Source of the DNA: Liolophura sinensis | Taxonomy: Eukaryota > Mollusca > Polyplacophora > Chitonida > Chitonidae | Length of the DNA stretch: 64,000 bases | NCBI RefSeq assembly: GCF_032854445.1 | Contig: NC_088295.1 | Span: 53,053,249 to 53,117,248 of the forward strand | Direction of reading: 5' to 3' | Notes under the pieces: generated by a model | Database searches by the model: none | What the model was told of the DNA's origin: nothing | Seen by the model: only the letters and a program-made list of their open reading frames with translations | Shown: one piece after another, positions 1-12,099 of the stretch | How positions within the stretch are numbered: position 1 is the stretch's first letter | Layout: the number at the start of each line of letters is the position of its first letter | Program-made: the position numbers and the translations under genes

Positions 1-1014
1 TAGCAGTCAATAAAGCCAAAGTTTCCTGTTAATGTGACATATATATATTAGCACCACAGACCCAGGTATATAGAACTATAGGTGTACTGTTATATAAAGA
101 TAATATATATAAAGTTTCATCGAGTTCAGGAATAAAGCATTTCTCTGTTGGTCTTACTCTTATCTGTACTTCATGGTGTTCAGCGAGTATCACATTGCCA
201 ATTGTTTGTCAAAAATATCCACAATGTGGACAGAATCCATCAACATGTCAGCAGTTAGATTAGTGATTTATCTGGACACAGGGCTTCTCTTTTCGGTCTG
301 CTCTATCTTATAATATCACCTACATCATATTATGGGATAATGGCAAACTATTGGATATGATACTTGCTGGACACCATGAAGTACAGATGCATGTAAGACT
401 AATGGAGGTATGTTGATGTCTAAACTCAGTGAAACTTTGTTTCCGACCTTGCCCTCCTTTATATCACAATACGCATATAGTACTTATCACTAGGTCTGTA
501 GCATCATTGATACAATGGACAACAGGATATCTCCCAAAACAGCAATAATTAGGTGCTGTCTTTACAGGGGAAAAGCCTATTGTCAAGGCATCGATCCCAG
601 TGAGCCTTTCCTTCGGTAATGGTGAACAGCCGCTGTTTCAAGCCAATGAAACCCTTTGTTTTGAAAAAGCCAAATATGTAACAAGATCCCGATTGAACAA
701 TACACTGGTTGACCAAGATACTGCCTGTCAGTCACTTCCAGTTCAAAAAGGACCTTCAGTTAATAACTGCCAGACCACAGTTGAATTTTGAGTTCCAACA
801 TGGTATGAGATTAACTCACAATGTTATTCAATACCCATATTCATGCTCATACTTTTTTTAATTCAGCACCCAGTGTTTCCATTTTGAGCTTAGCCCTAGT
901 GTGTCCTGACTTGTTCAAGCCAAGAATGTGACCTTTCCCACAACCATATCAATGTCATATGAACAGTTATCTGGTGGTATTATTTGTCAGTTAGTGTATA
1001 TTTCTTTCTTTCAG
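1..1014 (+). other. RAB39 intron (3' part)
   Basis: Non-coding sequence upstream of the RAB39 acceptor. No exon-like frame is convincing. It contains an imperfect inverted repeat with arms at about 135-205 and 345-420, and weaker outer similarity to about 60 and 520, listed separately. Confidence 0.75.
60..520. repeat. Imperfect foldback element in the RAB39 intron
   Basis: The segment at 163-191 (CTGTACTTCATGGTGT core) recurs as its reverse complement at 360-390 (ACACCATGAAGTACAG core). Flanking bases also pair: an outer AAAGTTTCAT-GAGTT motif at 113-129 faces its complement at about 422-440. No open frame spans it. It is probably an old non-autonomous inverted-repeat element. Confidence 0.55.
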
Positions 1015-1441
1015 ATCCATTACGAGGTCATACTACAGGAATTCTGTTGGGGCATTACTAGTGTATGATATAACCAAGCGTAAAAGCTTTGAGAATTTAG
1101 GCGAGTGGCTTGAAGAATCTAAGATGCACATAGAGCCTCACCAAGCGGTATATGTAATAGTGGGCCACAAGGCAGATATGGATGCGGAGAGGAAAGTAAC
1201 CAGTAGAGAGGGAAGACAGTTTGCTGATATTAATGGACTGAAGTTTCTTGAAACATCGGCCAAAACTGGTCAGAATGTGGAGGAGGCTTTTCTGACTGTG
1301 GCTAGAGATATTTATCAGTTATTAGAAGAAGGCAAAATACAAGTAGAAGAAGGATGGGATGGAGTGAAAAACGGATTTGCTCGGCCAAGAGAGTCATTCC
1401 AGCTGATGGAGGGAGAGGCAGAGGGTGGAGGCTGCTGTTGA
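1015..1441 (+). CDS. RAB39: RAB39 small GTPase, 3' terminal coding exon (partial gene)
   Basis: This exon encodes the C-terminal 141 residues of a Rab GTPase that directs vesicle traffic on membranes. It opens after a good acceptor (TTTCTTTCTTTCAG ending at 1014). The first base completes a split Arg codon, and the exon then reads SITRSYYRNSVGALLVYD, the end of switch II and strand beta-4. The G4 motif is GHKAD rather than NKxD, a histidine substitution typical of RAB39. G5 is ETSAK. The GWDGVKNGF segment near the end matches the RAB39 signature GWEGVKSGF, recalled from the vertebrate family. The protein ends GGGCC, a double-cysteine prenylation motif, before TGA at 1439-1441. The upstream exon with P-loop and switch I lies outside the window. 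Identification as RAB39 rather than another Rab is strong. Confidence 0.93.
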
Positions 1442-3079
1442 TAGTCCAGTCAGACCGAGGGGCTGGGAGCAGTATTGTGTGGGTTGTGCAATAGCCGGCT
1501 GCCTGTTGGAAGCATAGTGCACTCGCATTTGTTGTGCATGTAAATGTGTGGTGTATGCAGGGGATACAAGCCCCGCTTGATTACTGTGGACTTCTAGTCA
1601 TGCTTTATACACGGTATTTTGACTTCATACAAATTTTCCTTTGGATATTGAGTGGATAAATATTTCATGGAAATCTGCATTTGTTTTTAAATGATGAAAC
1701 CTTCTAAACAATAATCTTTACTAATATCTAGTAATTTTATTACCCACTTATACAAGGTTTGAAACAGGTTCTGTTAACAAACAGTTCAGCTTTTGAAATT
1801 TCCATTTGAAAAATTAGATAATGAATGTAAATGTTTGCAAAGAAACCATAGATCATTTTATTATTAATCCTCTCAATAATTTGTTACAAAGTTCAAATGT
1901 GGTGCAAAGTTGTCTACTTTGGTTTCAACATTGATACCAACAGTATTGGTACAACTTAATGTGTAGTGAAGTGCTCTTGTGTTTGCTGCATTGTCACATA
2001 AGCTTGTACAAATACTGGAGACAGGAGCACAAAATCAACTGAATATTGCCTTAGTATGATGACATACAAGTCTTGTGATGAATTTAGTTCTGACAGATTT
2101 AATTAAAACCTGCTTACAGTTATCAGGATTGTGCCTATATGCTTGGTGTCAAGGTCAAATTCACATATAAGAGAGAATGAAAAGTACTTGTTTCAAGTAC
2201 TTGTTATTTTTGCACTGTCTGTGGATGTACGTGTACCACCCAGGGCAGTGGATTCTCCAAAACTTTGTATGTCTTTGGGATTTTCAGTTATTGCCAGAGT
2301 GCAAAATGTATTATTGGTCTCTACATTTTTATACAAAAGTATTTGTGCCATTTATAATATGTGTGCTATTTTGATTTTGAAGAGAAACCAATGCTTTTGT
2401 AAACATGAAATATTTATTTCTTGTCTTGCCTTAAAGCAACAGAGAATGTGGAACCTTTCCCATTTAATTAACTTGGGCTTTGAAATGGCAATTTTTGAGC
2501 AAACCAGTAATGTAGTTCTCATGTATTATGAGGAAACACTGGTCATCCTAGTTGCCATTCCATGGGAAAACATACTCTATTGAGGTGAGACAAAGGTTCA
2601 AGGTTACCATGTCTAATTAACAGAAAATTTTGTGAGCATTATTGTAATAATATTGGATACAATTTACAACCTTGAAATAACTTTCTGGAAAATAAGTATC
2701 AAGAAATCATGGTAAATAATGCTATGTAAAACTTTTTCTTTGCTTTTCTTACAGTGCTATTCATGCTATAAATTTTAAATTGCTATCATAGCATATACAT
2801 ACGCAGATTGCAATTACTGGGAGCAAGATTGGCGTGTGATGACGGCGCCTAAATTTGTTTGTGCCAAAATACAATTTGACAAACTTTTTGGAAAGTGTCC
2901 GTCTGGTACATGTGTTTGGAATTCACAATGCCAGAGTTTCCATCTGGGGTAGTCCAATGAAATAGCTTGATTAGTCGTCTGAATCTGGGAGCTTGCCAGA
3001 CTCCATTTCCTGGTTTTATGTAAAGGTCTGTTCTGGGTCTGTCATGTCTGAATTGCCAATATTACACTATTGAGATCAC

Positions 3080-3226
3080 CTGGTCAAACCCAGCACCTGC
3101 TCAGTGTTGGTCAATTAGCTGATGGTTTCCTGTACCAAGGTTTTCCTCTGTCTATATTAACCTGACTGCCATCTTCCAAGTCAATTATTCCTTAGTGCCC
3201 AAACTAAATAAGTAAATAAATTAATA
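3080..3226 (+). mobile_element. Degenerate SINE 3' part
   Basis: The order GTTTCCT, TTTTCCTCTGTCTATATTAACCTGAC and a tail of AAATAAG/AAATAAA units resembles the tails at 12120-12265 and 9350-9452. The copy is very diverged and the head is not recognisable. Confidence 0.35.
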
Positions 3227-3947
3227 AACTAATGACACATTTAAATTTTATGGAAAACCGGTTGATATACTATGTAAGAAATACGATGTAAGAAATCAGT
3301 TGGATTATTTATTATTTATTGTTGGATTATATTTTTTATGTGAAGCAAAGTGCTGTGAGAAAGACTGCCTATTATACTGCCGGTATGTGTTTATGACTGA
3401 AAATCCCTTCAATGGTTGTCCGGCACCTTTTACTCCACCTTTTTATTGTTTTATTTACATGTGTTTTTCCTGCTATTTGTCTTTAAGGTTTTTAAGAGAT
3501 ATTCCCTACCAAGTTTTTCACCTACTGAACATGTAGGTTACTAAAATGTTCCAGTGGTAACACCTGTCCATTGTTTGTAGTTCACTTTGTGTTGTGCCTG
3601 TTATTTTATTTCTTTACACCCAGTCTTCATTGATTGTTGTAAATTTAAATTAATACTTTGAGGTCTCTTTTTGTTTTAACAATGTGTTTAAGTTTGCCAA
3701 GTAAGTTGATTTGAATTGGATGCCATACGAATTTAACACATGATCCCATTATAGTATATGTGAGTCCCGTCCTTGTTCTTGTTAAATTGATTTGGAAATA
3801 TCTATAATTTTGTTTTTCCTGATTTTATTTACTTTGTTTAAATAGTGTATTCATGCAATTAGTTATGCCCGGCCAAAATTAAGCAGAGAAGATAAGAAAA
3901 AATTAACTTAATCACTTACATATGTAATTATTTTATTGCATACCAGG

Positions 3948-4093
3948 GAAGGCCTGCCAGCAACTTGCACTTGGTTGTGGGTTCCCCTGGGCTGTGCCCG
4001 GTTTCCTCCCACCATAATACAGGCTGCCGTCGTATAAGTGAAATATTCTTGATTATGACACCAATCAGATACATAAATAAATGAATAAATAAT
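3948..4093 (+). mobile_element. tRNA-derived SINE, 3' part only
   Basis: The sequence starts near GGAAGGCCTGCCAGCAAC and continues through GGTTTCCTCCCACCATAAT, GCCGTCGTATAAGTGAAAT and a decayed (AAAT)n tail. It is the same family as the full copies at 21625-21901, 46306-46573 and 59788-60055. The tRNA-like head is missing. Confidence 0.75.
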
Positions 4094-6322
4094 TTTTATT
4101 GCAATTCATGTGCAGCTTTTTAGAATTGTGGCTTGCTTCCTTATATTGATGATTAATGTTACTCATTAATCTTTTATCATTTTTTAAGGCTTTTTATGCT
4201 TATATATATATGTATTACATATATTTATATTACTTACTGCTGCAGTTCTCCAACATGTTCTACAGTATGTTCTGATATGTTATAAGTTAGGCAGTAATAT
4301 CAGTACCCTTGAAGTGCAGCAAACCCCAAATGGTATGTGCATGTTAGTAGTATTGCAAGAGATGTGAGATGGTAGGAATTCTGGGCCAACTTTTTGCAAA
4401 ACTCTCTTGATGAACTTCTTTGTTAAATCACGTCATCTTTTGGTGCTTGAAAAAATTTTGATTGTTGAAAAATTTGATTTACCAAGTTTTGCGAAAGTGG
4501 ACCCTGATTCCTTTCTTGTGTGATTAACACAGCATGGAATTATAATGGTGCCATTCTTCAACCTTATATACAGTTAAGTATGTATATATTTTGGTTGATT
4601 AAGTTTGTATTTACTCAATTTCGTATGCACAATTTATAAAAAAAAAACATAACTAAGGTGTGATAACATTGTGATCTATGCTTTTGGTGTGTTATTGTCT
4701 TGAAAATTAACATTGTCTTGTTCATAGAGCCATATATCCTTACGTCATGATGTCCAAGTTAAGTGTAAAATAAATGCAGATGTGTATATAAGCAAACAAT
4801 TATCTGGAAATGTTTAAATTTAACCACAGAGCGATCTAAGGACCACATATTCAGACTGATAGAAATGAAAAAAAAAAGCATAATGACATCATTAATCATG
4901 CATCCAGTATGAATAATGGTTAGGTCTTCATACAGTCTTTCTTGCCTCAATTGCACGCCTGTTAGCTTTGGATCTTCCTGTTCTGTATTTATACTTATTA
5001 TGAGGATTTTTCTTGTCTTGCTGTTGCTGGAAGCCACTGAAACTGAGGAGTAAAATAATTTGCACTATTTGTGAAACAATATAGAATGCTACATTAATTG
5101 GCGTGTGTAACTGTGGGTGTAAATTACTTGTAATATGTGCCATTTGGTCTGCGCAATTAAACCTCTCTTAAGAAAACTTTCACATTTTGCTGCGTGTGGG
5201 AAAAATTATTTATCAAATTATGTGTAGTATATATATTCTGAATGCTAAAAGACTGCTGATTTCAAAAAGATTTTCAAAATTTATTGTCTCTTTCATGTTA
5301 GTGAAAATAAAGAGAAAATTGTTAAAAACCAAGGGCTGGTCTTCTAGTACTCTCAGTTGAAGCCAAAATGGCTATGTGGATAAGGCAGTGATGTCAATAT
5401 GCTTATAAGAATTATGAATATGATTGCTTGATTTCAAATGCATCCTGCATTTATGTGTGATCGTCAGATGTTGGACCTACTTGCCCATTATGTTTGAACA
5501 GTGCTCATCCACAAAATATACCAGCAAAACGTAATTAACGTGTGGATTGGACATGGATCAGTATTTAGGTATACTAACTGTAAACACTGATCATGTTGAT
5601 TTGGTTTTGATTTCATCTTGCTTCCAGTTGTTACAGCCAGTAAAATGCTAATATTCTCTGCAGTGTTATATTATTGTTGTGCCAAATTCACAAGGGTACA
5701 TTGCTTTCATGAAGCATTAGTTGTCTCTTACTTGACAATAGACCACAGGGCATATTTAGCATATAATCTGTACTTAGCATAGTATGGACTTCCTGCTTTG
5801 TAGACATGTCAGCTTTCATTTCACCAGTTGCAACTGTGAAAACAAATCTTTTCGGCTTCATTAATACTGAGAGAGAGAGTACAGCAAGTCTTGCATATGT
5901 ATATTGTGAAATTCGAAATTTTGTATTCTTAATATATAGCACTTCAGTTTTTGACCTCGAGTTTGAATTTCTTGAGAAAGTGGGTTTTTTTGTTGTATCG
6001 GGAAAGGCAAGTTGTCTATTGGCTGTATTATCATTCTGTTTATACATACATGTAGGCCTATAATGTATAATCACGTGACCTTATGAGTTTGAAGCATACT
6101 GGTATATGTATATTGAAACATTGATTCAAGATGAAAATATATGTTCACTTGTGAATCCTGACTTTTGTGTTTGGACTTCCTTTATGCTCAACAAAGTTTT
6201 ATTTCAGGGTACCACATCTGTAGTTTATCTGAAGTTTGACCTATAAAACTGCACATTCGGAAGCACACATACTGTAGACCTCAAAATGATACTTTTGATG
6301 CGAACACTTAAGGTTTTGTTAT

Positions 6323-6587
6323 ATTTATTTATTTATTTGATTGGTGTTTTACAAGGTACTCAAGAATATTTCACTTATATGACGGCAGCCAACATCATGG
6401 TGGGAGGAAGCCGGGCAGAGCCCGGGGGAAACCCACGACCATCTGCAGTTGCTGAAGACCTTCCCACTTATAGCCGGTGAAGAAGCCACCATGAGCTGGA
6501 CTTGAACTCACAGCGACTGCATTAATGAGAGGCTCCTGGGTCATTACACTGCACTAGCGCGCTAACCAACTGAGCCACAGAGGCCCC
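6323..6587 (-). mobile_element. tRNA-derived SINE, near full length
   Basis: Read on the minus strand, it starts GGGGCCTCTGTGGCTCAGTT (A box) at 6587. It has GAGTTCAAGTCC as B box, the conserved body ending in TATTCTTGAGTACC, and an (AAAT)n tail at 6323-6340. The Pol III promoter boxes and tail define it as a SINE. Confidence 0.88.
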
Positions 6588-8077
6588 AAGATTTTCAATG
6601 AAACTTCACAAAAAAAAAAAAAAGCTACTGTAAGATGGATGAATTAATAAGAATCAAGCTAAATTTTAGGTGAAATACAGTGGGCCCTGATGGCTTTGGT
6701 AGTCTGTGTGCATGCATCTCTATGGCTCCCTCAGTGCAGGTACTCTTGTCTGTCACATACATGTAACTCCCAGAGATATAGGGCCACAGATTTAATGTTT
6801 GGTGATGAGATGCCTGTACCATTGAAATGATAACTTGTGATTCGTGTTAATTAGATCAAATTAGATTAATTAGTTTCTATAGTTACCAGATTGTCATTTA
6901 CTTATGGGTCACTCTGGAAACAGGTATATGACTAGATGTGGGTTGTCACAGTAAGTCCCAGAGCTCTAGGGAAAAGGTTTTAGTTTATTGATGGGCAAAA
7001 ATTTCTGAAACTTTGTGATAAAATCCACATTCACCCAGTTTGTAGATTGCCATATTAATCTGGTTCGCATTTCAAGTTTTTTCAGTTTATTCTACTTCAG
7101 GTATAGGTTTGTGTCTATACAACATGGAAAATACATTCTTAGACATGGATGAATACGGTATATATTGGCAAGACAATGTCACAAACAACCTAAAATCCAC
7201 AGCTGAACAATCTGGTGAAAGCTGCATTTGTAAATGTCTGCGTGGGTTGCCAGCTAGTACAAGCTGCTCACAGTGGCACAACAGCATATATATGTATATG
7301 TTTGATTAAGCTTGTATTAACTCATATATATACGATTACAGACATCGTATCTTTGAGTGTCTGAAGCTTCTATGTGTCATTAACATACAGCACTACAGTC
7401 ACCACTAGACTGATTCGTTGCTTATGTTCATAACCTGTTTGGACACGAGTGGATTTGTTTTGCAAGGAGTCTAGGCCTATTTAATAGACTCCTTGGCTGG
7501 TTTTATCGAATTCCTGACTTCAAGGAAAATAAATCTTACTTTTGGCCCATTTGTTCAATTAATTAATAGACAAAGATAAGTGCACTGTGATAGGTTGTGT
7601 TCTACAGCTTTGTCAGCTGAGAAGGTTTCCTTTAACATAGCAAAACACCAAATTCTAAAACTTAAACTGAGCTTCTGTTTGAAGAGTTGAGAATTGGAGC
7701 CAGGAGAAGGATGTGGTTCCCCAGGCAGTTGCAGTTATTTATCCTCTGAGCCCAGACTGGAATCCTCTAGCTACCCTTTATTAAAACCTTATTACTTCTC
7801 TTAAATAAGTAATATAGTCATGAGTACCAGTAGCTAGGCTTATAGAACCAATCGAATTTATACAAAATTCATCTCAAATCTGTATTACAGCATATTTGTG
7901 GGAGAAATAGTTATACTTGTGAGAAGATCTAATTTATAAACTCAACTAAGAAGAAGTCGGCTCTGTGTGCCAATATTAATAGGTAATTTGTTTTCAAATG
8001 TGGAATTCTTAATTTTGTACATACATTTACATGCAGTCCTGGCCATGCAGTGTGTAAACTTGCACTTTAATTCAAGT
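6588..8077. other. Intergenic, no gene seen
   Basis: AT-rich DNA with short open frames only and no homology that I recognise. Confidence 0.5.
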
Positions 8078-8402
8078 GAATGAGTGAGTGCTTGGGATTT
8101 AACGACGCACTTAGCAATATTTCAGTCCTATCACGATGAAGAGTCCCTAGAGTGCATGTATGTGTAATGTGCCTCCTTGTTGCAAGACAGATTTCCACCG
8201 CTCTTTTATCTGGTGCTGCTTCACTGTGACGACTTACCGAAGGCAAGTAAGCCACCCTGCCCGAGCCATTATACTGATACGCCAAGCGAAAAAGTTACAA
8301 CTTTCTCTTTCAAAGTCTAAAAAGGCTAGGATTGAACAGGATTGACCCTGAATCTACCACTCCTGAAGTGGAAGCTCTACCAGCTGAGCTATCAGGGCTG
8401 GT
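8078..8402 (-). mobile_element. Second tRNA-headed SINE family, full-length copy
   Basis: On the minus strand the head at 8400 reads GCCCTGATAGCTCAGCTGGT, a tRNA-like A box, followed by a B-box region. The body contains the TTTCCACCGCTCTTTTATC block (plus-strand reading) and the 3' end is a GAGTGAGTG run near 8080. A shorter copy lies at 42656-42927. Confidence 0.8.
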
Positions 8403-8643
8403 CACTTTAAATCAAGAGCCAGCTATGGACGAAAGCATCAGAGTGGCTTGGGCGACTACAGGTGTGCCACATTAATAAACATTTGTAAATGGGCTTGTGG
8501 AAGTAATTTATGGTTGTACATGTATGTGAATATACATTTACGAAATTTGACATGCACTGGTGTTTGAGCAGAATGGATTGCAGCTTTCACTGAATTGTTG
8601 GATTAGTCACACTCAATCTCTCACTGTTTGAGCATTGATGACA

Positions 8644-9214
8644 TTAAAGGAGAAGAAAACTTAAAAATATGACACTATGGGCTGAAAAGCGCGCATTTTT
8701 TCCTATCTGGTAGTACCTGCTGCATAATTTTGCGATTTTTCCTTGCCATACACGTAAAGCCTGAAAACGGCAAAGCTGGCATAAATCACTAAGTCCATGA
8801 CGTCTTTCAACTTTAACACCCTGTAATTTATGCTCGGCGTGTGTTGCCTCTCAGCCAGTGAGAGTCGTTAAAACTGCCGGCTAGTTCGTGTAAACTCGGA
8901 ACCTACATCCAACATTCCGGTTTCCCGATCGTCAAACGTAAAACGAAGTGTACTGTTCGCCGCCTTATGAGAAGAGTTCTACCGGAAATGTACGAACTGC
9001 ACTTCGGCCGTTTCCGACGGCATTTCTCCTAATACAGAAGACGTCAGGACTGGTTCTTAGGCAAAATGGAGTCGCCCACAGCCGATTTTGACTTTATTTA
9101 AAATTTATTAACTTCAAGTACATATTAGAATTTGTTTTGTGACATGCACCTTCGACGAAATGCATACTCTTTTCAATGGTATTTGATTGATATTTAAATT
9201 TTCTTCTCCTTTAA
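8644..9214. mobile_element. TTAA-bounded inverted-repeat element (MITE-like), 571 bp
   Basis: The left end TTAAAGGAGAAGAAAA is mirrored by TTTTCTTCTCCTTTAA at the right end, giving terminal inverted repeats of about 25 bp. Both ends sit on TTAA, the target site typical of piggyBac-type transposons. The interior is more GC-rich than its surroundings and has no transposase frame. It shares the TTAAAGG..AAGAAAA end with the element at 14129-14592. Confidence 0.7.
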
Positions 9215-9349
9215 AGGGTCGGCATTGCTTGGGTTGCTGTTTGTGGTGTGTAACATTCATTAAAGACGACTAATGGTCTTCTTCCAGTATGGCGTACATA
9301 TATCTGTACCTGTACATCACATGTATGAAAATTCATCCTGTCAAAGGTC

Positions 9350-9452
9350 CAATTTACTTCAGGCCCTGAAGTTTCCTCCCACTCATAAAACTGACCATCT
9401 TGTACAACCATTCTCAAACATGGCTATTAACATGAATCAAATAAATAAGTAC
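9350..9452 (+). mobile_element. Degenerate SINE tail
   Basis: GTTTCCTCCCACTCATAAAA, CTGACCATC and a CAAATAAATAAG tail resemble the SINE 3' end at 12120-12265. No head is visible. Confidence 0.5.
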
Positions 9453-9599
9453 TGGATCAGGATGCCAAAACAAAACAGAAATTTGAAGTAAAGCTTAAGA
9501 TTTAAACCAGCAGGTATATGTAGTGAAATATGATTGTCTGCGAAATTAAAGGCCAGGCTGTAAAACTTGGTTCAAATATTTAAATTATATTAAATGTTG

Positions 9600-9730
9600 A
9601 GTTCTATTGTCAACGATTTCTGATATTTACCTGTGTCAATCGTTTAATCATTGAACTAAAAAATCCAGTCAGTCCATTCCGCAAAGACGTTGTGTAACTA
9701 TGTGTACCATTTTCCGCACAACTTGGGGTC
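9600..9730. repeat. Dispersed repeat shared with 62630-62715
   Basis: GTTTAATCATTGAACTAAAA and CCAGTCAGTCCATTCCGCA recur with few changes near 62670-62705. The family is not recognised. Confidence 0.5.
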
Positions 9731-9937
9731 CAAAATGCTGGGAAAACATTTCTGTTGTACAACTTGCTGGTTGGTGTATTAGCTATGCATGGCTGCATGT
9801 AATATGTGAGAACTGAACTGTTGGTAATTTTTTTTAATTTATTTTAATTGTGTGAAAAAATGGGCATAGTAGAGTATAATATTTGCACAATATAAAAAAG
9901 AGAGGGGGAGAAGAGAAAAAAAAATTGTAGCACATTT

Positions 9938-10019
9938 AGTACGGGTGGGGTTTGAACCCACGCGGACTTACGTCCATTGGAACTTAAGTCCAACGCCTTA
10001 ACCACTCGGCCACCGTACT
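9938..10019 (-). tRNA. tRNA-Leu (anticodon UAA)
   Basis: Read on the minus strand, the 82-nt gene folds fully. The acceptor AGTACGG/CCGTACT forms 7 perfect pairs. The D arm has TGGCCGAGTGG (A box). The anticodon stem TTGGA/TCCAA encloses CTTAAGT with anticodon TAA. There is a long variable arm, as expected for class II leucine tRNAs. The T arm GTGGG/CCCAC has loop TTCAAAC (B box). The discriminator base is A. There is no intron and no encoded CCA. A run of T begins about 13 bases after the 3' end (minus strand), a Pol III terminator. The core matches metazoan tRNA-Leu(UAA) closely, so it is probably functional rather than a SINE head. Confidence 0.92.
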
Positions 10020-10690
10020 CTGGCAACATGTCCGCATCAAACTTGCAATGAAACAATGATGGGTATAGTAATGCACATTTGGTTAACCTTTTTTGCTAAA
10101 ATGTGTTATAAAGTAATGCATAGTTGTGCGGAAATTATTCAGATATAAAAGATTGTGTTAAAATTAACCCACAAGTCTGTAAATTTGCCGAGAAATGCTC
10201 CCCGTGTCACGTGACTGGCATGCAGCGACACGAGCGGATAGTTTGTTGTTGCCAATATCAGCAGGTCTGTGTTGATGGAGGCATGAGATATATTTTTCAC
10301 AGGTCACGTTGGTGGTGGATTTACTGGAACATTTGTGACAGAGGTAACAGGGTAGAAAACAATTAGAGGTATATAAGTTTTCTATATGTGTAGGATCTTT
10401 GAACTCGTTATTTTCATTATTTTGACTAAAACTGTGCGTTGTAAATAAGATGAACCGTGCCTCACTGCACCGCAGCGTGAACTGTCATGTTAAATGTTGG
10501 GTTATCTGCAGTGTTTAAGTTCTGTTTTCTAGTTTCGCTAAAGCCGAAGTATTTTGAACGTAAACTGTTTAAGTAATTGTCTAAAAGAACAAACGCCAGT
10601 ATACCTTTCGAATAGTTAGGCCCAATTAAAGCAACTAATTATAATGTTGTTGTTGTATTGTACTGAGGACATTTACTGGCCCGACATTTG
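10020..10690. other. Intergenic, nothing recognised
   Basis: Short stretch between the tRNA gene and a SINE. No coding frame or repeat was identified. Confidence 0.45.
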
Positions 10691-10958
10691 ATTTATTTAT
10701 TTATTTATTTGATTGGTGTTTTACGCTGTACTCAAGAATATTTCACTTGTACGACGGCGGCCTGCATTATGGTGGGTGGAAACCGGGCACAGCCCGGGGG
10801 AAACCTGCGACCATCCGCAGGTTGCTGGCAGACCTTCCCATGTACGGCCGGAGAGAAAGCCAGCGTGAGCTGAACTTGAACTCACAGTGACCGCAATGGT
10901 GAGAGACTCCTGGGTCATTACGCGATAGCGCACTAACCGACTGAGCCACGGAGGCCCC
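10691..10958 (-). mobile_element. tRNA-derived SINE, full length
   Basis: Minus-strand head GGGGCCTCCGTGGCTCAGTC at 10958, B box GAGTTCAAGTTC, body with CCGTCGTACAAGTGAAATAT, and tail (AAAT)4 at 10691-10706. It is a well-preserved member of the main SINE family of this window. Confidence 0.9.
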
Positions 10959-11587
10959 GCCTGAAATTTGAAACCTAATAATATAAAGGCCTGTATTTTG
11001 ATCAAGGTGTGAGACATACATGTGATAAGTTAAGTCAGCATTTCCATCAGAAGTCACAAGTTTACGTTGATAAGGACGAGACAGTGCGGGGGCTCTGGCA
11101 AACTAAGGCACTGAAAAGGCGAGATTTTTACGCTGCTTGCTAGACAGAATATACATCGTCATCATTGCATAGATGGATCAGTCGTCCCAATGGCACTGTC
11201 AGCAGCTATTGTAAAATAACTTCTTCTAGCTGCGTTACTTCGCGAGAGCCCCCACCCTGTCTCGTAAATGTCAGGGGGAACTTGCGGGATTCCTGAAATG
11301 CGGTCACGGCTTATTGGTGACAAGTAGGCTTATATACTTGTGGAATATCCAAGCCAGAATGTGTCCATGTTATTTGAACCACTCCTGCTTTCGTATAGTT
11401 TTATTAAATTAATGGGAGACTGGAGGAGGAGCCCCACAAAAGGTCAAAATCGCAGTAGCCCACAGCTAAGCTGGGTGATCTGACATAACGCCCAGCTTCC
11501 CTTTTATCTACATATAGCCCATGAAAAAATTCACTAAAAATAACAGCTTTAACCCTACTGTACATTTGGTATCAACCGATTGCCTGA
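10959..11587. other. Intergenic, nothing recognised
   Basis: Includes a somewhat GC-rich patch at 11080-11290. No coding frame or repeat family was identified. Confidence 0.4.
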
Positions 11588-11975
11588 AACCTCGAAATGT
11601 TACTATGTCAAAGCAAGCATCGGTAAACTATCTTTCAACAGTAATCCAGCTGTTTACACTTTTGAATCGAGCAGCTCCACCCAACCCCCGGCATGTTTAG
11701 AATACAAATTTCCAGGCCAACATTCTCTTTTAAGACACATTGACTGGGATAAAATTTTCGCCCGCCATGTTTGGATTTCAGGCTTGCCAGCCAGCATTCA
11801 CTTTTAAGACGCATTGGCTGGGCTAAAATTTTTAGTGGCTGATCACCTTGGAAGTTTCAATTCCAAACATGGCGGGCATCAGTTTGCATTGCTCAATTCA
11901 AAAGTTTAAACGACTGGATTGCTGTGGAAAAACGGTTTACTGATGCTGGCTTGGACATATTTACATTTCAGTCGT
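11588..11975. repeat. Foldback element with internal direct repeats upstream of ARL13B
   Basis: The left arm (about 11588-11680, e.g. AATCCAGCTGTTTACACTTT) pairs with the right arm (about 11881-11975, reverse complement AATCCAGTCGTTTAAACTTT). GCCCGCCATGTTTGGA at 11760 also faces TCCAAACATGGCGGGC at 11862. Between the arms, a roughly 50-bp unit with CTTTTAAGACRCATTGRCTG occurs twice in direct orientation (11711-11760 and 11788-11838). It has no coding potential. Confidence 0.65.
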
Positions 11976-12099
11976 AGCCTCTGTACCCATGTGTGTGAAA
12001 CATAAATGTTTGTTTCATGCCATTGTTTAAATCCCTGTGGGGGAAGTACTAAGAGACGACTCTCTGTTTTGAAAGAAAATCATAATCATCGTCAGGGTG

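Larger units (their letters stand above)
1442..6322. other. RAB39 3' UTR and intergenic DNA
   Basis: AT-rich sequence with no credible exon. The first AATAAA hexamers downstream of the RAB39 stop are near 3213-3226, inside a SINE-like tail, so the true transcript end is not settled. The region holds degenerate SINE 3' ends at about 3080-3226 and 3948-4093. Confidence 0.6.

Noticed and set aside
2131-2583. 150-codon open frame downstream of RAB39
   Set aside because: Starts at a non-ATG codon, hydrophobic low-information sequence, no family resemblance; lies in probable 3' UTR.
5688-6074. 128-codon minus-strand open frame
   Set aside because: No recognisable domain, no splice context and AT-rich composition like its surroundings.
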